NCBI RefSeq assembly: GCF_900091575.1
Contig: NZ_FMCR01000001.1
Span: 1,116,001 to 1,180,000, forward strand
Source: Micromonospora saelicesensis
GTDB taxonomy: Bacteria; Actinomycetota; Actinomycetes; Mycobacteriales; Micromonosporaceae
Direction: 5' to 3'
DNA length: 64,000 nt
The position numbers were made by a program, and so were the translations under genes. A model generated the notes under the pieces. The model saw only the letters and a program-made list of their open reading frames with translations, was not told where the DNA came from and made no database searches. Below are positions 63,523-64,000 of this stretch, piece by piece (positions within the stretch are counted from its first letter, which is position 1; the number at the start of each line of letters is the position of its first letter).

Positions 63523-64000
63523 ATGGAGGACAACTCGGGGTGGTCCCGGCGCGGCTTTCTGGGGATGGGAGTGGGGGTGCTCGGCGCGGCCGGTCTGGCC
63601 GCGTGTGGGGGCAGCTCCGAATCGCCCAGCAGGGTGCAGCCGGAGGTTCCGCAGGAGCTGATCGACGCCGCGGCGGCGATGAAGGGCTCCTCGATGGGCA
63701 TGCTGTCGCAGAAGCTGTACTCGACTGCGGCGAACGAAGCCCTCGACAGCTCGATCAAGAAGTTCGCCGACACCACCGGAACGAAGATCGAGAACAGCCT
63801 GGTCCAGGCCGACGCCGGTGACGTGGTGGCCAAGATCGACGCCGAGGTCAAGGGCGGGGTGGCCCGTGACCTGGCGTTCATGACCGACTCGCGGTTCGTC
63901 GCGCAGTTCCAGGCGCTGGGCGACCTGGAGGACGTGACGGACGTCGTCAAGGCGCTGACCGCCAAGTACGGCGAGCCCTGCGCCGAGGCCAAGAACTTCT
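63523..64000 (+). CDS. ABC transporter solute-binding lipoprotein (3' end outside window)
   Basis: First 159 codons. A Tat signal (SRRGFLGMGVGVLGAAGL) ends in the lipobox LAAC, so the protein is exported folded and lipid-anchored. Then a periplasmic-binding-like body (SIKKFADTTGTKIENSLVQADAGDVVAKIDAEV), close to family 1/iron-type extracellular solute-binding proteins. ATG 63523 with GAGGAGG about 9 bases upstream. Likely first gene of an ABC uptake operon controlled by the IclR protein. Confidence 0.88.
   Translation, partial: MEDNSGWSRRGFLGMGVGVLGAAGLAACGGSSESPSRVQPEVPQELIDAAAAMKGSSMGMLSQKLYSTAANEALDSSIKKFADTTGTKIENSLVQADAGDVVAKIDAEVKGGVARDLAFMTDSRFVAQFQALGDLEDVTDVVKALTAKYGEPCAEAKNF

Noticed and set aside
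63168..63992. 274-codon reverse frame over the solute-binding protein
   Set aside because: Antisense to a gene with a clear Tat lipoprotein signal and ribosome site.

Overview
The window is high-GC, densely packed actinobacterial chromosome with many GTG starts and GTGA/ATGA/TGATG gene overlaps. Gene content and style fit Micromonosporaceae, probably Micromonospora or a close relative; that placement is an inference from composition and families, not from a search. A recurrent promoter form, a TAnnnT -10 hexamer 6-7 nt before an ATG or GTG, suggests that many genes here give leaderless mRNAs, and it helped to fix several starts.

Layout. 0-8 kb: an AAA ATPase with a PD-(D/E)xK-like tail, then a reverse-strand operon hemL, histidine phosphatase, thioredoxin-like protein, ccdA, resB, ccsB for haem supply and cytochrome c maturation. 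8-16 kb: a signalling block with a STAS antagonist, a response regulator, a 1455-residue soluble hybrid kinase with seven near-identical HAMP-type units, and an RsbW-like/PP2C fusion. 16-27 kb: FAD oxidase, oligopeptidase B, a polysaccharide deacetylase-glycosyltransferase fusion, an ABC efflux pair with its PadR regulator, a TIGR03086-type protein and an AraC regulator. 27-33 kb: a translationally coupled stressosome operon (RsbR, RsbS, RsbT, RsbT-RsbX fusion, histidine kinase, receiver-PP2C) with a free STAS protein beside it; no sigma factor is seen. 33-47 kb: transporters, GntR, MscL, BenE with a divergent XRE-cupin regulator, a PPM phosphatase, a second PadR-ABC module, an Eis-like acetyltransferase, ZIP transporter, beta-helix lipoprotein and an epimerase.

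47-60 kb is a mobile island. A tRNA-Lys(TTT) gene at 47048-47119 has its 3' end and terminator repeated at 60192-60267, bounding about 13 kb. The left end carries integrase, excisionase-like and RepSA-like genes in one coupled operon. The right end has a GntR repressor divergent from three tiny ORFs typical of actinomycete integrative elements. No FtsK/TraB translocase is present. The middle holds low-GC cargo of unknown function: a multi-pass membrane protein, a membrane-anchored winged-helix-like protein, a small membrane protein, a DUF5677/HEPN-like protein, and a divergent pair whose start codons both lie inside one palindrome. Paired CAGCA motifs and a duplicated 145-bp module inside the island suggest stepwise build-up from several integrations.

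60-64 kb: two small proteins, possibly remnants of an older insertion, a secreted SdrD-B-like protein, an IclR regulator, and a Tat-lipoprotein solute-binding protein cut by the window end, with a promoter and a likely operator between the last two. Two families of large intergenic hairpins (25.7 and 45.2 kb; 36.9 and 46.5 kb) recur near gene ends.
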